Assembly: GCA_022794035.1 (NCBI GenBank)
Contig: JAAWDX010000004.1
Location: 1-64,000 of the forward strand
Direction: 5' to 3'
From: Lachnospiraceae bacterium
GTDB lineage: Bacteria > Bacillota > Clostridia > Lachnospirales > Bianqueaceae
DNA length: 64,000 nucleotides
The first letter of the stretch is position 1; the number at the start of each line of letters is the position of its first letter. Made by a program: the position numbers and the translations under genes. Below, one piece after another: positions 60,439-64,000 of the stretch. Below the pieces are notes generated by a model. It searched no databases. It was not told the origin of the DNA and saw nothing but the letters and a program-made list of their open reading frames with translations.

Positions 60439-62045
60439 TGTACAAACGAAGGGATTTAAAAAGGCAGGCGCGAAAAGCTTTAAAAAGAAATTATTTTGCC
60501 GCCATAGGCGTTTGCTTTATTATGATGCTGTTCTTTGATCGTTACGGGATATCGAAGCAGGCCATCAGCAGCTATAATCCAACATATGAAACGCAAGAGC
60601 CGGTTGTAGAGCAAAATACATCTTCCGGACGTTTTGCAATGTGGGATACTATATTGAATGATATCTCCCATCGAGTAGACCAAAAAAGGGAAGAAGATCC
60701 TGGCTATGCGACAAAGGGAGTATTAAGTACGCTTTTAAATCATCTTACCCAAAAAACGGGGCCTATTTTTAAAATTATCGGATCCGTAGATAGCTTTATT
60801 CGGCATCATATTTCAGAAGGTATTTCTTTTTTAATTAGTATGATGCTCAGTATTCTGACGACAATATTTATCATCAAATTGATACAGATTGGTGAGAAAA
60901 GATTCTTTCTTGAGTCAAGGTTATATTCCGATACACAAATTCGTAGAATTGTATATTTATTTAAAAACCCAAAAATTCTTCGACCAGCTTACATAGTATT
61001 TTTAACACAGCTTAAGCTGTTTCTTTGGATGCTGACAATTGTTATGTATCCAATTAAATATTATGAATATGCCATGATCTCTTATATTGTAGCAGAAAAT
61101 CCATCGGCTTCGCCGAAGGCCGTCTTTCAATTGTCTAAGCAGATGATGAAGGGAAATAAGTGGAAGCTCTTCTGTCTGGATCTTTCTTATTGGTACTGGC
61201 ATTTACTTAATTTTTTGTCCTTTGGCCTAGTGGGAATCCTATTTGTTAATCCTTATCGCATTGCGACTGAAACGGAAGTGTATATTACCTTGCGCAATCA
61301 GGCCATTGCAGAAAAATATGAATATTATGAGGTGTTATGTGATTCTTATCTGATTCAGAAGCCGTATGCGGCAAGAGAGGATGACGAACCGGACCTGTAT
61401 CCGGGTTTATTCGAGGAGTTTAAGGATAAACAGAAAATCGGAACACAGCTGCTTCAGAATTATAACCGTTCCTATGCCATACATACATATATTTTGCTGT
61501 TTTTTAGTTTTTCAATGATTGGCTGGCTATGGGAGGTAGGCATCCACTTAATAGAAGATGGGCAGTTTGTAAACAGAGGAGTATTACTTGGTCCATGGCT
61601 GCCGATTTATGGAAGCGGCGGCGTTATTATCGTGTTTTTATTACGTAAAATGGGGAAGTGGCCAGTACTGGCATTTCTTAGCAGCATGCTGCTGTGCAGC
61701 CTTGTTGAATATTTCACTAGCTGGATGCTGGAAATAAGTAAAGGGGCTAAATGGTGGGACTATAGCGGCTATTTATTTAATTTGAATGGGCGGATTTGCT
61801 TAGAGGGGGCTTTAGTGTTCGGAATGGGCGGCTGTCTTTTCATTTATTTCTTAGCTCCTTGGTTAGACGATTTATATAAAAAGATCTCAGTCAGATTACA
61901 ATGGCTAATTTGTCTTCTACTATTAGCATTATTTATGATGGATTCTATTTATTCTCATTTTTATCCTAATATGGGGGAAGGCATTACAGACTATGATGCG
62001 GCATATACGCTGCAGAATATAGCAGTAGGTCATGAAAGATCCTAG
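60435..62045 (+). CDS. Membrane protein: DUF975-like plus PF06541 (CmpB-type) domain
   Basis: 536 residues. N-terminal half: MMYKRRDLKRQARKALKRNYF and later QIGEKRFFLESR and PKAVFQLSKQMMKGNKWKLF are DUF975-type features with about five helices. From about 345 a second block (IHTYILLFFSFSMIGWLWE, RGVLLGPWLPIYGSG, WWDYSGYLFNLNGRICLEG) is the putative ABC-transporter type IV (PF06541) fold. The fusion ends the glycan operon; overlap with GH125 by four bases. Function unknown. Confidence 0.8.
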   Translation: MMYKRRDLKRQARKALKRNYFAAIGVCFIMMLFFDRYGISKQAISSYNPTYETQEPVVEQNTSSGRFAMWDTILNDISHRVDQKREEDPGYATKGVLSTLLNHLTQKTGPIFKIIGSVDSFIRHHISEGISFLISMMLSILTTIFIIKLIQIGEKRFFLESRLYSDTQIRRIVYLFKNPKILRPAYIVFLTQLKLFLWMLTIVMYPIKYYEYAMISYIVAENPSASPKAVFQLSKQMMKGNKWKLFCLDLSYWYWHLLNFLSFGLVGILFVNPYRIATETEVYITLRNQAIAEKYEYYEVLCDSYLIQKPYAAREDDEPDLYPGLFEEFKDKQKIGTQLLQNYNRSYAIHTYILLFFSFSMIGWLWEVGIHLIEDGQFVNRGVLLGPWLPIYGSGGVIIVFLLRKMGKWPVLAFLSSMLLCSLVEYFTSWMLEISKGAKWWDYSGYLFNLNGRICLEGALVFGMGGCLFIYFLAPWLDDLYKKISVRLQWLICLLLLALFMMDSIYSHFYPNMGEGITDYDAAYTLQNIAVGHERS

Positions 62046-62086
62046 TTAAATTTTTCACAAATTCTTTATCTGCCTCGAAAAATGCC

Positions 62087-62115
62087 TTGCATTTTCATGG
62101 TAGATGATTTAAAAT
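62087..62115 (+). promoter_or_regulatory. Promoter of pgk-tpiA
   Basis: TTGCAT (62087-62092), 17 bases, TAAAAT (62110-62115), with a leader of about 65 bases to the pgk ATG. Confidence 0.75.
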
Positions 62116-62187
62116 AGGCATAGTGGATAAGTTTGGAATATTTGTCTAAACTACTAGCTAACTTCAATTGAAAGGGGTTCACCTGAT

Positions 62188-63381
62188 ATGCTGAACAAAA
62201 AATCTGTAGATGATATTAATGTAAAGGGTAAAAAAGTTCTTGTGCGCTGCGACTTCAACGTACCGCTGCAGGATGGAAAAATTACCGATGAGAATCGTCT
62301 GGTTGCTGCACTGCCTACGATTAAAAAGCTGATCAATGATGGCGGCAGAGTCATTCTGTGCTCCCATTTGGGCAAGCCAAAAGGAGAGCCAAAACCAGAG
62401 CTTTCGTTAGCACCAGTTGCTGCGCGTTTAACAGAGCTGTTAAATCAGGAAGTTAAGTTCGCTGCAGATCCTGAGGTTGTTGGCCCTAATGCTAAGGCTG
62501 CTGTAGAGGCTATGAAAGATGGCGAGGTAATTTTATTAGAAAATACCCGATATCGTGCAGAAGAAACCAAAAACGGAGAGGCTTTCAGCAAAGAGCTGGC
62601 TTCCATCTGTGATGTATTCGTCAATGATGCGTTTGGTACCGCACATCGTGCACACTGCTCCAATGTTGGTGTTACTGAGTTCGTAGACACCGCAGTAGTA
62701 GGCTACCTGATGCAAAAGGAAATTGACTTCTTAGGCAATGCCGTTAATAATCCGGAGAGACCCTTTGTAGCAATCTTAGGCGGAGCTAAAGTTTCCAGCA
62801 AAATTTCCGTAATTGAGAATCTGCTGGATAAAGTAGATGTCTTGATCATTGGCGGCGGTATGTCTTATACGTTTTCAAAATCTTTGGGCGGTCATATCGG
62901 TAACTCTCTGTGCGAAGATGATTATTTAGAGTATGCACAGAAAATGTTGAAGAAAGCAGAAGAAAAGGGCGTTAAATTATTGCTGCCTGTGGATAATCGA
63001 ATTGGAGATGACTTCTCCAACGATTGTAATATACAGGTTGTTAAACGAGGAGAAATTCCGGATGGTTGGGAAGGTCTGGATATTGGTCCCGAAACAGAAA
63101 AATTATTTGCCGAAGCAGTCAAGGACGCTAAAACGGTTGTTTGGAATGGTCCGATGGGATGTTTTGAAATGTCCAATTTTGCTAATGGCACCAAGGCTGT
63201 TGCTGCGGCTTTAGCAGAGACGGATGCTACCACCATCATCGGCGGCGGAGATTCTGCAGCTGCTGTAAATATTTTGGGATATGGCGATAAAATGACGCAT
63301 ATTTCAACAGGTGGCGGCGCTTCTTTAGAGTTTCTTGAAGGCAAGGAACTGCCGGGCGTAGCAGCTGCTAACGATCGTTAA
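62188..63381 (+). CDS. pgk: Phosphoglycerate kinase
   Basis: A 397-residue [69 protein letters not shown] and [12 protein letters not shown] (nucleotide-binding domain). It makes ATP and 3-phosphoglycerate. AAAGGGG lies before the ATG. tpiA follows after 20 bases. Confidence 0.97.
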   Translation: MLNKKSVDDINVKGKKVLVRCDFNVPLQDGKITDENRLVAALPTIKKLINDGGRVILCSHLGKPKGEPKPELSLAPVAARLTELLNQEVKFAADPEVVGPNAKAAVEAMKDGEVILLENTRYRAEETKNGEAFSKELASICDVFVNDAFGTAHRAHCSNVGVTEFVDTAVVGYLMQKEIDFLGNAVNNPERPFVAILGGAKVSSKISVIENLLDKVDVLIIGGGMSYTFSKSLGGHIGNSLCEDDYLEYAQKMLKKAEEKGVKLLLPVDNRIGDDFSNDCNIQVVKRGEIPDGWEGLDIGPETEKLFAEAVKDAKTVVWNGPMGCFEMSNFANGTKAVAAALAETDATTIIGGGDSAAAVNILGYGDKMTHISTGGGASLEFLEGKELPGVAAANDR

Positions 63382-63401
63382 TCAGGAGGATACAAATTAT
63401 T

Positions 63402-64000
63402 ATGCGTAAGAGAATTGTTGCCGGAAACTGGAAGATGAACAAAACTCCTGTACAGACAAAGGAGTTAATTGAGACGCTTAAACCTCTGATTGGATCTGAG
63501 GAAAAGACAGAAGTTGTATTTTGTCCTCCTTATATTTGCTTGACAACGGCAGTAGAGGCTGTTAAAGGAACCAATATTAAAATTGGCGCTCAGAACATGT
63601 ATTATGAAGAAAGTGGAGCGTTTACAGGAGAGGTTGCTCCTAATATGCTGAAAGAAGCCGGCTGCGACTATGTCATTTTGGGTCATTCTGAACGCCGCGG
63701 CTATTTTGGTGAAACGGATGAGCTCATAAATAAAAAAGTTTTAAAGGCATTTGAACATGATTTGATTCCTATCATCTGTGTGGGCGAGACTTTGGAGCAG
63801 AGAGAGCAGGGAATCACAGAAGATTTGGTTCGCCTTCAAACAAAGATTGCCTTGAAGGATGTTCCTGCATCTGATGCAGAAAAGGCCGTTATTGCTTATG
63901 AACCCATCTGGGCTATCGGCACTGGAAAAACAGCAACTAACGAACAGGCACAGGAGGTTTGCGGAGCTATCCGTAAGGTGCTTTGTGAGGTTTATGGTAA
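63402..64000 (+). CDS. tpiA: Triosephosphate isomerase, partial (runs off the window)
   Basis: From ATG 63402 (AGGAGG upstream) the frame is open to the window end, giving about 199 residues: [14 protein letters not shown] (with Lys12 region), [11 protein letters not shown] (catalytic His), [13 protein letters not shown] (catalytic Glu). No stop within the window; about 50 residues are missing. Glycolysis enzyme, cotranscribed with pgk. Confidence 0.96.
   Translation, partial: MRKRIVAGNWKMNKTPVQTKELIETLKPLIGSEEKTEVVFCPPYICLTTAVEAVKGTNIKIGAQNMYYEESGAFTGEVAPNMLKEAGCDYVILGHSERRGYFGETDELINKKVLKAFEHDLIPIICVGETLEQREQGITEDLVRLQTKIALKDVPASDAEKAVIAYEPIWAIGTGKTATNEQAQEVCGAIRKVLCEVYG

Noticed and set aside
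1-64000. CRISPR array, prophage, complete insertion sequence, rRNA or tRNA genes
   Set aside because: No repeated spacer pattern, integrase, transposase or cloverleaf was recognised by eye; a tRNA or covariance search was not possible here.

Overview
The window reads as a chromosome segment of an anaerobic, gut-type Clostridia, most likely Lachnospiraceae. This rests on mid-range GC, strong AGGAGG ribosome sites, a pyruvate formate-lyase fermentation pair, a bile salt hydrolase, a type-III-like phosphofructokinase, a ZTP riboswitch and many Firmicutes-type housekeeping genes. No rRNA, tRNA, CRISPR array or complete insertion sequence was seen. One structured RNA gene (RNase P RNA) and one riboswitch were found. 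The assignment to family level is inference.

Layout. 1-0.7 kb: debris of a DUF1016 nuclease gene cut by an in-frame stop, plus a small unknown protein. 0.7-5.5 kb: HD hydrolase, DUF1538 membrane protein with a double PII-like protein, TrmO, and an RlmD-type RNA methyltransferase. 5.5-9.3 kb is accessory: an ADP-ribosyltransferase-like unknown, a broken RhuM gene, a Fic protein with a repeated operator, two flavodoxins under a MerR-type promoter, and a hydrolase. 9.4-14.4 kb: WYL regulator cassette, bile salt hydrolase, glycolipid glycosyltransferase and PlsY-like acyltransferase. 14.45-17.6 kb: ZTP riboswitch, attenuator, pflB and pflA. 17.6-23.4 kb: two-part threonine/serine exporter, an unknown membrane protein and siroheme/tetrapyrrole genes.

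23.4-33.2 kb: LysR regulator diverging from a cation/proton antiporter, cysteine desulfidase-like protein, HAD phosphatase, trpS, an ABC-F protein, cold-shock protein and a surface M6 protease. 33.2-41.1 kb: secD-secF, recJ, apt, manA, a ROK kinase, rnpB and a yjjG-like phosphatase that starts on the last bases of rnpB. 41.1-46.1 kb: a minus-strand oxidoreductase/isomerase pair diverging through overlapping promoters from an ACT-thyA-folA-methyltransferase operon. 46.1-52.8 kb: phosphofructokinase, a site-2-protease-like membrane protein lacking its catalytic glutamate, PspA, an SPFH zinc-ribbon protein, a D,D-carboxypeptidase and gpmI. 52.8-62 kb: amino-sugar and glycan catabolism (two different nagA-type genes, Nudix, oxidoreductase, isomerase, mscL, asparaginase, GH125 mannosidase and a membrane protein). 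62-64 kb: pgk and the start of tpiA, which runs off the edge.

How it works together: glycolysis (pfk, gpmI, pgk, tpiA) feeds pyruvate to PflB. PflB expression is probably tuned by the ZTP/folate state through the riboswitch, linking formate production to the one-carbon metabolism that thyA and folA also use. The most interesting signals are the rnpB-yjjG overlap, the pseudo-protease/PspA/SPFH envelope module, the riboswitch-terminator pair, the MerR operator at the flavodoxins with no regulator nearby, and the toxin-like island around the Fic gene. I did not find one clear-cut, wholly new system; the envelope module is the best candidate.
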